Below, in pieces: positions 35,243 through 43,432 of a stretch of 64,000 nucleotides of DNA (positions are counted from its first letter, which is position 1; every line of letters starts with the position of its first letter). Source of the DNA: GCA-2686265 sp036010965 (GTDB lineage Bacteria; Planctomycetota; UBA1135; GCA-002686595). Under the pieces are notes generated by a model. The model was not told the DNA's origin and made no database searches. It saw only the letters and a program-made list of their open reading frames with translations. Location of the stretch: NCBI GenBank assembly GCA_036010965.1, contig DASCMO010000017.1, forward strand, positions 1-64,000. The letters are read 5' to 3'. The translations under genes were made by a program, and so were the position numbers.

Positions 35243-36343
35243 TCAGTCCGTCACCAGGCTGTCGGTCTCGGCCGCGATGTCGCCCTTCCACATCCCGTCG
35301 CGGTTGGAGGTCCCGGCCTTCTCGCGGCGCGCCGCCCTCTGGCGCTCGACCAGGTCGGCGTGGGTCGTGAAGCAGGGCAGGCTCTTGCCCACGAGCTCGG
35401 CCACGGTCTCGAAGCCGTGGCGCTCCATGAAGGCCTCCAGGCCTGTGCACAGGTCGCTGATCATCTCGTAGCCGTGCAGCATGGCGCCGGTGCAGATCTG
35501 CACCGTGTGGGCGCCCACCAGCAGGAACTGCACGGCGTCCTCGGCGGTCTCGATGCCGCCCATGCCCGAGAGCGAGGCCCCGGGACAGGCGCGGGCGATC
35601 TCCATCACCTGGCGCAGGGCGATCGGGCGCACGGCCTGGCCTGAGTAGCCGCCGGGCTCGGAGTGGCCTTCCACCGTCGGCATGGGCTGCAGGGTCTCGA
35701 GGTTGATGCCGATGATGCAGAGGATCGTGTTGATGGCGCTGATGCCGTCGGCGCCGCCCTTCAGGGCCGCCAGTGCGGGCTCGGTCGGGTCGGTGATGTT
35801 GGGCGTCATCTTGGCCCAGACCGGGATCGTCGCCGCGCCCGCGGCCCAGCCGCACACCTCCTCGACCATCTCGGGATCCTGGCCCATCGCGGCGCCCATG
35901 CGACGCTCGGGCAAGCCGTGGGGGCAGGAGAGGTTGAGCTCGAGGGCGTCGACGCCCGTGGCCTGGGTGCGCTCGACGATCTCGATCCAGCGGTCGGCAT
36001 GGCATTCCTCCATGATCGAGGCGATCAGCATCCGATCGGGGAACTCGGCCTTGCACTCTGCGAGCTCCTCAAGCCAGAGCTCGAAGGGGCGATCGCTGAT
36101 CAGCTCGATGTTCTGGAAGCCGATCACCTTCTTGCGGTCGGCGCGGTCGGTGAGCTTGCCGTAGCGCGGCACGACGTTCGTGACCAGCTCGTTGTTCAGA
36201 CTGATCGTCTTGCAGACGATGCCACCCCAGCCCAGGGAGAAGGAGCGCTTGATGACCTTACCGTTGGTCCCTGGTGGGCCCGAGGCCAGCACGAAGGGGT
36301 TCGGGAAGCGCATCCCGTCAACTTCTATGGAGAGGTCGGCCAC
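35243..36343 (-). CDS. preA: PreA/PydA-like dihydropyrimidine dehydrogenase subunit without ferredoxin domain
   Basis: FMN barrel enzyme of the dihydroorotate/dihydropyrimidine dehydrogenase group, reducing uracil or thymine to the dihydro form. It has FVLASGPPGTNG, GWGGIVCKTI, LIASIMEE, VDALELNLSCPHG (catalytic Cys loop), VWAKMTPNIT, GADGISAINTI, GMGGIETAEDAVQFLLVGAHTVQICTG. Typical PreA ends in two ferredoxin-like 4Fe-4S motifs; here the end is GMWKGDIAAETDS and no CxxCxxC exists, and no PreT-like partner is in the window. GTG at 36343 lies 7 bases after the aminotransferase stop; ATG at 36388 is an alternative with a 38-base overlap. Confidence 0.88.
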   Translation of the reverse strand: MADLSIEVDGMRFPNPFVLASGPPGTNGKVIKRSFSLGWGGIVCKTISLNNELVTNVVPRYGKLTDRADRKKVIGFQNIELISDRPFELWLEELAECKAEFPDRMLIASIMEECHADRWIEIVERTQATGVDALELNLSCPHGLPERRMGAAMGQDPEMVEEVCGWAAGAATIPVWAKMTPNITDPTEPALAALKGGADGISAINTILCIIGINLETLQPMPTVEGHSEPGGYSGQAVRPIALRQVMEIARACPGASLSGMGGIETAEDAVQFLLVGAHTVQICTGAMLHGYEMISDLCTGLEAFMERHGFETVAELVGKSLPCFTTHADLVERQRAARREKAGTSNRDGMWKGDIAAETDSLVTD

Positions 36344-36350
36344 GGTGGGG

Positions 36351-37682
36351 TCATGCGGGTTGGGATTCGATGGCGGAGAAGGCCTCACCCAGGATGCGCA
36401 GGGCCTCGTCCACGTCGGCGGCGCCGGCGATCAGGGGCGGTGAGATGCGCGTGACGTTGCCGTGCAGGCCGCCCTTACCGATCAGCAGGCCACGCGCCTT
36501 GGTCTCCTCGAAGAGGCGCGCGGTGGTCTGCGGGTCAGGAGTACGGTCACCGGCGGTCTCGTCGGCTACCAGTTCGAGGGCCTGCATCAGGCCCTTGCCG
36601 CGCACGTCGCCGATGCTGCGCGGGTGGCGTTGCTGGAGTTCCTCGAGCCCCTCGCGCAGGCGCGCGCCCTGGGTCTCTGCGTTGGCGGCGAGTCCGTCGC
36701 CCTCGATCACGTCCAGGGTGGCGAGGGCTGCGGCGCAGGAGGGCGGGTTGCCGCCGTAGGTGGAGATCGTCATGGCCTTGAAGGCATCGGCGATCTCGGG
36801 CGTGGCGATCGTCACGCCCAGGGGCATGCCGTTGGCGACGCCCTTGGCCATGGTCATGATCTCGGGCTCCACGCCCCAGTGCTCGATGCCGAACATGTGG
36901 CTTCCCGTGCGGCCGAACCCTGTCTGGACCTCGTCGCAGATGAACACGCCGCCGTGCTCGCGCACGATCTCGACGGCGATCTGGAAGTACTCGGGCGGGG
37001 GCGTGATGAAACCGCCCACGCCCTGGATCGGCTCGGCCAGGAAGGCCGCCACCTCGCCCGTGGTCGTGGTCTGGATCAGCTCGCGGATGTCCGTGGCGCA
37101 GCGCACCTCGCAGTCGGGGTAGGTCAGGCCGAACGGACAGCGGTAGCAGTAGGGCGAGACTGCGTGCTTGATGGCCGCGATCTGGGTCGGGACGGCGCGC
37201 CAGGGCGCGTGGGCCGTGAGGGACTGGGCGAGCAGGGAGCGTCCGGAGTAACCGTGGCGCAGGGCGATGATCTCCTGGGAGCCGGTGAAGATCTGGGCCA
37301 GGACCACCGCCGTCTCGTCCGCCTCGGTGCCGGAGGCCGTGAAGAGGCTCTTCTGCAGGCGCCCCGGGGTCATGCCGGCGAGGCGCTCGGCGAGCTCGAC
37401 TGTCGGCAGGGTCGGGTAGAGGGAGGAGACGTGGCCGAGGCGGTCGATCTGTAGCTTGAGGGGTTCGGTGACGCGCGGATTGCAGTGCCCGACCGAGACC
37501 GTGAGGATGCCGCCGAAGAAGTCGAGGTACTCGCGGCCGTCCACATCGCGGAGCGTCATGCCCTCGCCGCTCTCGAGCACCACCGACTCGTTGTAGTAGT
37601 TGGCGACGGCCGGCAGCAGGTATTCGGCGTGCTTCTCGCGGGCCGTGGCCGCCGGATTCTCCTGTTGGGTATCGTCGTTCAT
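36351..37682 (-). CDS. class III aminotransferase (AGXT2-like; probable beta-alanine/beta-aminoisobutyrate transaminase)
   Basis: PLP transaminase of the AGXT2 subgroup. In this operon it should convert beta-alanine (or beta-aminoisobutyrate) to malonate semialdehyde. Blocks include YLDFFGGILTVSVGHC, ASGTEADETAV, the Cys-rich CYRCPFGLTYPDCEVRC (usual in this subgroup), GVFICDEVQTGFGRTG and the PLP-lysine region MTMAKGVANGMPLG. 443 residues. It sits between dihydropyrimidinase (7 bases upstream) and preA. The exact amino donor and acceptor cannot be read from sequence. Confidence 0.93.
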   Translation of the reverse strand: MNDDTQQENPAATAREKHAEYLLPAVANYYNESVVLESGEGMTLRDVDGREYLDFFGGILTVSVGHCNPRVTEPLKLQIDRLGHVSSLYPTLPTVELAERLAGMTPGRLQKSLFTASGTEADETAVVLAQIFTGSQEIIALRHGYSGRSLLAQSLTAHAPWRAVPTQIAAIKHAVSPYCYRCPFGLTYPDCEVRCATDIRELIQTTTTGEVAAFLAEPIQGVGGFITPPPEYFQIAVEIVREHGGVFICDEVQTGFGRTGSHMFGIEHWGVEPEIMTMAKGVANGMPLGVTIATPEIADAFKAMTISTYGGNPPSCAAALATLDVIEGDGLAANAETQGARLREGLEELQQRHPRSIGDVRGKGLMQALELVADETAGDRTPDPQTTARLFEETKARGLLIGKGGLHGNVTRISPPLIAGAADVDEALRILGEAFSAIESQPA

Positions 37683-37689
37683 CTCGTCC

Positions 37690-39099
37690 TCAGGGCGTGG
37701 TGGGTATCAGGGGCGTCGCTGTCTCGAAGCGGGTCTTGCGGGGCAGGTAGCGCCCGCGGCCCTTCGCTCCGCTGAAGCTCGCTCCGTCCACGATCACCTC
37801 GCCGCGCGAGAGCACGACGTCCACCGCTCCCCGGACGACGCGACCCTCGTAGGGGTTGTAGTCCACGTTCATGTGCAGGGACTCGGCGCGCAGGACCGTC
37901 TCGCCCGCGGGGTCGAAGACCACGATGTCGGCGTCGCTGCCGGGGGCGATCGTGCCCTTGCGCGGGAACAGGCCGAACAGGCGCGCGGGGGAAGTGGAGG
38001 TCAGCTCGACCCAGCGGTTGAGGGAGATGCGGCCGGCCGCCACCCCGCCGTCGAAGGTCAGCAACATGCGCGTCTCGATGCCGGGCGCGCCATTGGGGAT
38101 CTTGCTGAAGTCGTCGCGCCCGAGCTGCTTGCCCTCCTTGAAGCAGAACGGGCAGTGATCGGTGGAGATGGCCTGCAGGTCGCCGGTGCGCAGGCCGCGC
38201 CACAGCTCGCCTTGTGTGGCCTTGTCGCGCAGGGGCGGGCTCATGACGTACTTGGCTCCCTCGAAGCCCGGCTCTTCGTAGTTGTCGTGGGAGAGGAACA
38301 GGTACTGGGGGCAGGTCTCGGCATAGGCCTCCAGCCCGCGGGCGCGGGCCGCGGTCACCTCGGCCAGGGCTTCCGCGGCGGAGAGGTGCACGATGTAGAC
38401 CGGCACGCCGGCCATCTCGGCCAGGGCGATCGCACGGTGGGTCGCCTCGGCCTCGGCCTGCGGCGGGCGGGTCAGGGCGTGGTAGCGCGGCTCGGTCTCT
38501 CCGCGCCGCAGGGCCTGTTCCACCAGCACGTCGATGACCATCCCGTTCTCGGCGTGCATGCAGATCGTGGCTCCCAGCTCGCCGGAGCGCTGCATGCAGC
38601 GGAAGATGCCGCCGTCGTCCATGTAGAAGACGCCCGGGTAGGCCATGAAGAGCTTGAAGGAGGTCACACCCTCCTCGACCATCTCGCCCATCTCGCGTTC
38701 GAGCTCGTTGGTGTGCTCGGACATGATCATGTGGAAGCCGTAGTCGATGGTCGCCTTGCCATCGGCCTTGGCCATCCAGCACTCCCAGGCCTGGCGCAGG
38801 GTCTCCCCGCGCTGCTGGATGGCGAAGTCGACCAGGGTCGTCGTGCCGCCGTGGGCCGCCGCGACCGTGCCGGTCTCGAAGTCATCGACCGAGAAGGCGC
38901 CGCCGAAGGGCATGTCGAGGTGCGTGTGCACATCGATGCCGCCGGGGATCACAAGTTTTCCCGAGGCGTCGATCGTGCGGTCCACCTCTCCGGCGAGGTC
39001 CAGGCCCACAGCCTTCACCTGCTCGCCGTCGGTCAGCACGTCGCCGCAAAAGACCTCCGTGGCCGTGACGACCGTGCCGCCCTGGATCAGTGTCTTCAT
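37690..39099 (-). CDS. dihydropyrimidinase
   Basis: Binuclear zinc amidohydrolase that opens dihydrouracil to N-carbamoyl-beta-alanine. The 469 residues have GGIDVHTHLDMPFGG (metal His pair), the carboxylated lysine region SFKLFMAYPGV, CMHAENG, AEAEATHRAI, VYIVHLSAAEA and the metal-ligand Asp block QAISTDHCPFCFKEGK. ENFSKIPNGAPGIETR-like sequence reads DDFSKIPNGAPGIETR. It is 10 bases downstream of the ureidopropionase gene. Confidence 0.96.
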   Translation of the reverse strand: MKTLIQGGTVVTATEVFCGDVLTDGEQVKAVGLDLAGEVDRTIDASGKLVIPGGIDVHTHLDMPFGGAFSVDDFETGTVAAAHGGTTTLVDFAIQQRGETLRQAWECWMAKADGKATIDYGFHMIMSEHTNELEREMGEMVEEGVTSFKLFMAYPGVFYMDDGGIFRCMQRSGELGATICMHAENGMVIDVLVEQALRRGETEPRYHALTRPPQAEAEATHRAIALAEMAGVPVYIVHLSAAEALAEVTAARARGLEAYAETCPQYLFLSHDNYEEPGFEGAKYVMSPPLRDKATQGELWRGLRTGDLQAISTDHCPFCFKEGKQLGRDDFSKIPNGAPGIETRMLLTFDGGVAAGRISLNRWVELTSTSPARLFGLFPRKGTIAPGSDADIVVFDPAGETVLRAESLHMNVDYNPYEGRVVRGAVDVVLSRGEVIVDGASFSGAKGRGRYLPRKTRFETATPLIPTTP

Positions 39100-39109
39100 C
39101 GCGCAGTCC

Positions 39110-39982
39110 TCAGGGCAAGAGCCCGGTCATGTCCTCGTAGGTCTCCGGGCGCCGGTCACGGTAGAACTGCCACACGCGACGCACTTCCTCGATCAGCTCC
39201 AGGTCCATGTCGGCGATCACCAGCTCGTCCTCGTCCTCCGAGGCCTCGGCCAGGAATTTGCCGCGCGGATCGACGAAGTAGCTCGTGCCGTAGAACTTGC
39301 CCAGGTTCCAGGGGGCCTCGGTCCCGACGCGGTTGATGCAGCCCATGAAGTAGCCGTTGGCCACGGCGTGGGCGGGTTGCTCGAGCTTCCACAGGTACTG
39401 GGAGAGGCCCGCGACCGTCGCCGAGGGGTTGAAGACGATCTCGGCGCCATTCAGGCCCAGCAGTCGCGCTCCCTCGGGGAAGTGGCGGTCGTAGCAGATG
39501 TAGACACCGACGCGCGCGTAGGCCGTCTCGAACACCGGGTAGCCCAGGTTGCCGGGCTTGAAGAAGAACTTCTCCCAGAAACCCGAGGTGTGGGGGATGT
39601 GGTTCTTGCGGTACTTGCCGAGGTAGGTGCCGTCGGCGTCGATGACCGCGGCGCTGTTGTAGTAGACCCCGGCCTGCTCGCGCTCGTAGACCGGCACGAC
39701 GAGCACCATCTGATGCTTGGCCGCAAGGGGTGCTAGAGCCTCGGTCGTCGGTCCGGGGATCGGCTCGGCGGCGTCGTACCAGCGAGCGTCCTGTCCCGGG
39801 CAGAAGTAGGGGCCGTTGAAGATCTCCTGCAGGCAGAGGATCTGCACCCCAGCTCGGCCGGCCTCCTCGATCATGGGCAGGTGCTTCTCTAAGGCCGCTG
39901 CCTGGATCTCCGCCACCGGACGGGTCTCGTCATTGAGGGGATTGGCGCACTGGATCAGCCCGCCCTTCACGATTCTGGCCAC
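39110..39982 (-). CDS. beta-ureidopropionase (N-carbamoyl-beta-alanine amidohydrolase), nitrilase superfamily
   Basis: Hydrolyses N-carbamoyl-beta-alanine to beta-alanine, ammonia and CO2. The nitrilase triad is visible: Glu in ILCLQEIFNGPYF, Lys in YRKNHIPH, Cys in GVYICYDRHFPEGARLLGL. Also FNPSATVAGLSQYLW and the INRVGTE block, a pattern of the ureidopropionase branch rather than carbamoylputrescine hydrolase. 290 residues. It lies between dihydropyrimidinase and mmsA, matching the pathway. Confidence 0.94.
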   Translation of the reverse strand: MARIVKGGLIQCANPLNDETRPVAEIQAAALEKHLPMIEEAGRAGVQILCLQEIFNGPYFCPGQDARWYDAAEPIPGPTTEALAPLAAKHQMVLVVPVYEREQAGVYYNSAAVIDADGTYLGKYRKNHIPHTSGFWEKFFFKPGNLGYPVFETAYARVGVYICYDRHFPEGARLLGLNGAEIVFNPSATVAGLSQYLWKLEQPAHAVANGYFMGCINRVGTEAPWNLGKFYGTSYFVDPRGKFLAEASEDEDELVIADMDLELIEEVRRVWQFYRDRRPETYEDMTGLLP

Positions 39983-39997
39983 GCTAGGTGCTCCTCT

Positions 39998-41443
39998 CTA
40001 CCAACGGGAAATGACGACCTTGCGATCGGTGTAGAAGTCGAAGGCCTCGCGCCCGTGGGCCTTGAGGTCTCCGAAGAACGAGCCCTTGGCGCCGCCGAAG
40101 CCGAAGAAGGACATCGGTGCGGCCACGCCGATGTTCACACCGGCCATGCTGGCCTCGATGTTGTAGCGGAAGTTTCGGGCGTGCTTGCCGCTGGTGGTGA
40201 AGATCGAGCTCGCGTTGGCGAGCGGCTGGTCGCGGGTGACCTGCAGGGCACCCTCGAGGTCATCCACCTGTACCAGGCACAGCACCGGGCCGAAGATCTC
40301 ATCGGTGGCGATCTTCATCGAGGGTTTGACCCCGTCGAAGAGCGTCGGGCCCAGGAAATAGCCCTCGCCCTCGACCTCCACCTGGCGTCCGTCCACCACC
40401 AGCTCGGCGCCCTCGTCGACCCCGGCGGCGATGAAGTCCTCGACCTTGCGCTTGTGGCCGGAGGAGATCAGCGGGCCGAGGGTGATGCCCTCTTGCGTCC
40501 CGTCACCCACGCGGGTCTCGCTGATGGCGCGCTCGAGGCCCGCGCGCACCTGGTCGTGGCAGTCGCCGACGGTGAGCACGATGCTGGCGGCCAGGCAGCG
40601 CTCGCCGGCGCAGCCGAAGGCCGAATCGGCGATGGCGCCGACAGTCAGCTCCATGTCCGCGTCGGGCATGACGATCACGAAGTTCTTGGCGCCGCCCAGG
40701 GCCTGGACGCGCTTGCCGTGGGCGGCCGCGGTCCTGTAGACGTGCTCGGCCACCGGGCTGGAGCCGACGAAGGAGACGCCGCGCACGAGCGGGTGCTCGA
40801 TCAGGGTGTCGACCGCCTCGCGCCCGCCGTGGACGAGGTTGAGGACACCGGGGGGGAAACCGGCCTCGTCGATCAGGCGCCAGACGAGGTCCTGGCTGAA
40901 GGGGACCTGTTCGGAGGGCTTGCAGACGAAGGTGTTTCCGCAGGCCACGGCGAAGGGGAAGAACCACATCGGCACCATGGCCGGGAAGTTGAAGGGCGCG
41001 ATGCAGGCGAAGACGCCCAGGGGCTGGCGCACGCTCTCGCAGTCGATGCCGCCCGCGATGTCCTCGAGGGCCTGCCCCATGAGCAAGGTCGGCGCGCCGG
41101 TCGCCACCTCGATCATCTGGATGCCGCGCCGCACGCTGCCGCGCGCTTCGGCCAGGGTCTTGCCGTTCTCGCGCGTGACGATGGCGGTCAGCTCCTCGGA
41201 GTGTTCCTCGAGCAGGGCCTTGAGGCGGAAGAGGGGCTGGACCCGGTCCTCGACGGGCGTCCGGCGCCAGGCGGGGTAGGCCCGGGCGGCGGCGCGCACG
41301 GCGGCGTCGACCTCATCGGCGCCGCACAGGGGCGTCAGGCCGATCAGTTCGCCGTTGGCGGGGTTGCGGACCTCGTGGACCTCGGTGGCGTCTGAGCCGA
41401 CCCAGGCGCCGTCGATGTGATTCTGCAGTCGTTCGGCTGTCAT
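39998..41443 (-). CDS. mmsA: CoA-acylating methylmalonate-semialdehyde dehydrogenase
   Basis: Oxidises malonate or methylmalonate semialdehyde to acetyl-CoA or propionyl-CoA with NAD and CoA, closing pyrimidine and beta-alanine breakdown. The aldehyde dehydrogenase fold has IAPFNFPAMVPMWFFPFA (MmsA signature), CKPSEQVPFS, GVSFVGSSPVAEH, LGGAKNFVIVMPDAD, and catalytic Cys in FGCAGERCLAAS. C-terminal FFGFGGAKGSFFGDLKAHG is typical. 481 residues. It is the first gene of the leftward catabolic operon, 15 bases before the ureidopropionase. Confidence 0.96.
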   Translation of the reverse strand: MTAERLQNHIDGAWVGSDATEVHEVRNPANGELIGLTPLCGADEVDAAVRAAARAYPAWRRTPVEDRVQPLFRLKALLEEHSEELTAIVTRENGKTLAEARGSVRRGIQMIEVATGAPTLLMGQALEDIAGGIDCESVRQPLGVFACIAPFNFPAMVPMWFFPFAVACGNTFVCKPSEQVPFSQDLVWRLIDEAGFPPGVLNLVHGGREAVDTLIEHPLVRGVSFVGSSPVAEHVYRTAAAHGKRVQALGGAKNFVIVMPDADMELTVGAIADSAFGCAGERCLAASIVLTVGDCHDQVRAGLERAISETRVGDGTQEGITLGPLISSGHKRKVEDFIAAGVDEGAELVVDGRQVEVEGEGYFLGPTLFDGVKPSMKIATDEIFGPVLCLVQVDDLEGALQVTRDQPLANASSIFTTSGKHARNFRYNIEASMAGVNIGVAAPMSFFGFGGAKGSFFGDLKAHGREAFDFYTDRKVVISRW

Positions 41444-41553
41444 GGGGAGGGGCCCTCCAGGGCTTGCCGGCGGTGGCCGCTCCAGGGTGGGAGGAGCGGG
41501 CCGGCGCAGTGAGTCCGATGATATCGGACGGCCCCGTCCCGGACAACGAGCGC

Positions 41554-43359
41554 TCAGCCTCCCTGGTCGGTTTCGCGTGGGGCGAGGGCGCGGCCGTTGG
41601 CGGGATCGACCCGCAGGTCGAGGACCTGCTCGTCCTCGGTGTAGAACAGGAACCCGATCATCATCTCGTGGTGGGTCTGCGGTCCCCAGCGCACGGTCTT
41701 GTGCGGGTCAGGGTTGTAGGGGTTGAAGAGCGAGTTGTCGAAGTGCGCCAGGACGTCCACGCGCGTTCCGGCCGGGAGGCGCAGGAGGCCGGGCTCGATC
41801 TGGTAGCCCAGCTGCCAGTCGAAGCTGTAGCTGGGGACCGACAGCAAGATCTCCCGCTCACCTCCGGGGTAGGTGGCTTCGAAGCGCATGTCGCGGCCGC
41901 GCACGTGCATGTGTGCGAACATCCCAACCCCGGTGGCGTCGCGTTCGAAGGTCGCGCTGGCGGCGACCGGGTGGGCCGGTGCGCCGGGGGGGATGCGGAA
42001 GCGGCGGTTGACGATCATGTGGTGCATCAGCTCCTTGTCCACGGTCGCGCGCGGGTAGCGCAGGCCGACCTCCATCCGGCAGCGCTCCTCGACGCCGGTG
42101 GTGACGAAGTGCATCTGCAGGGCGAGCACGGATCCGGCAGGGATCATGTACCCCATGCCATCAGGCAGGTCGAGCGGCGCGCCGCCAGGGACCTGGCCCG
42201 TGACGAACCCTCCGTCATCGAAGCTCATCCCGACGCGGAAGTGCAGCAGGTTGGCGTGATGTAAGGAGGCGGGGTTGTCGGGTCGCACCTCGACCGCCTG
42301 GATCCAGGTGTCGTGCTTGAAGACGTGGGGCAGGACCTCGTAGCGGTAGGGGACGTAACCCTCAGCCGGCAGCTCCTGCGCCTTCGCCTGGGCGATGACG
42401 AGGTCGGGCTCGCCAATGCGCCAGCGCGTGTCGGGCCACTCGAGCGCTGCGGGCAGGGGCTCGTTCCCTGGGCCGGGGGCGCCTGCGCCGGCCCACGCCA
42501 GCAGGGTCTCGCGCTCTTCCTTCCCGAGCGCGCGCGCGTTGTGGAAGGTCCCGTGCCGCGCGTCGGCGTACCAGGGTGGCATGCGTCCCTCGCGCACGAC
42601 CTCGGCGATCGTGTCGGCGCGGGCGGCGGCGTCCTCGTAGGTGATGAGGGAGAAGGGCGCCTCGGTCCCCGGCCGGTGGCACTCCTGGCAGCGCGCACGC
42701 AGGACGGCGTCCACGGCGGCGAAGGAAGGCGCTTCCACGGCCTCGTACGGGTGCTCGGGCTCGGTCTGGATGCGGCAGCCATCCACCGGCGTCTCGCTGA
42801 CCGCCACCTCGCGTCCGGCGAGCACGTCCTCGATGGCCGTCCGCAGGTCGGCGCGCCCCTCGTTGGGCCGGACGCCGCCCAGGCGGTACTGGCTGTCCAC
42901 CCGCCCGCGGTAGCGAAGGCGCCGCTCGCCGTCGAGCACCACCACCTGCGGCGTGCGCTCGACGCCCAGTGCACGCACGGTCGAGCCGTCGAAGTCCTTG
43001 ACGAAGGGGATCCCTCCGCCCTTCTCGGCGGCCTGGGCCGCGATCTCGAGCAGGGAGTCTTGGGGCCCGACGCCGACGGCGACGAACTGTACTGCCCGCG
43101 GCCGGAACTCTCGCTCGAGGGCGACCAGGCGCGGCAGGTAGCGCTGCACGAGGGGACAGTCGGTGGTCGTGAAGACCACGACATACGCTGCTCGCTCCCC
43201 GAACTCACTAAGGGAGCGCGGCAGGTAGCGCGTGTCTGTGAAGGAGAGCTCGGCGATGCGGTCGCCGATCTCCACGTCGCCCGTGCGATGCTCGGCGAGC
43301 GCGGAGGGTGCGGCCGCGGCGAGGCAGGCCAGGAGCAGTGCGTGCTGAAGGACGTTCAT
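41554..43359 (-). CDS. secreted redoxin / c-type cytochrome / copper type II monooxygenase-like fusion protein
   Basis: Three modules in one exported polypeptide of 601 residues. Signal peptide 1-22. A thioredoxin/AhpC-like redoxin domain at about 25-180 has a single Cys68 in FTTTDCPLVQRYLP. A heme-attachment CQECH at 224-228 sits in a short cytochrome-like segment. The C-terminal ~330 residues resemble the copper type II ascorbate-dependent monooxygenase (PHM-like) fold, with histidine-rich sites SLHHANLLHF, LALQMHFVTTG, MHHMIVN and GMFAHMHVRGRDM. Substrate and reaction are unknown; electron delivery from heme to copper is a guess. The gene lies 73 bases downstream of the rhodanese-like gene, same strand. 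Confidence 0.85.
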   Translation of the reverse strand: MNVLQHALLLACLAAAAPSALAEHRTGDVEIGDRIAELSFTDTRYLPRSLSEFGERAAYVVVFTTTDCPLVQRYLPRLVALEREFRPRAVQFVAVGVGPQDSLLEIAAQAAEKGGGIPFVKDFDGSTVRALGVERTPQVVVLDGERRLRYRGRVDSQYRLGGVRPNEGRADLRTAIEDVLAGREVAVSETPVDGCRIQTEPEHPYEAVEAPSFAAVDAVLRARCQECHRPGTEAPFSLITYEDAAARADTIAEVVREGRMPPWYADARHGTFHNARALGKEERETLLAWAGAGAPGPGNEPLPAALEWPDTRWRIGEPDLVIAQAKAQELPAEGYVPYRYEVLPHVFKHDTWIQAVEVRPDNPASLHHANLLHFRVGMSFDDGGFVTGQVPGGAPLDLPDGMGYMIPAGSVLALQMHFVTTGVEERCRMEVGLRYPRATVDKELMHHMIVNRRFRIPPGAPAHPVAASATFERDATGVGMFAHMHVRGRDMRFEATYPGGEREILLSVPSYSFDWQLGYQIEPGLLRLPAGTRVDVLAHFDNSLFNPYNPDPHKTVRWGPQTHHEMMIGFLFYTEDEQVLDLRVDPANGRALAPRETDQGG

Positions 43360-43432
43360 CTCCCGGGATACGCTCGGTTTGTCGGGGCGTTTCGACCCTC
43401 TGCGATCTCCATCGCGCTGTTTCCCGGACGGG

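Noticed and set aside
41554..43359. Selenocysteine in the redoxin-fusion protein
   Set aside because: Its redoxin motif has an ordinary Cys codon (TTDCPL) and the frame has no internal TGA.
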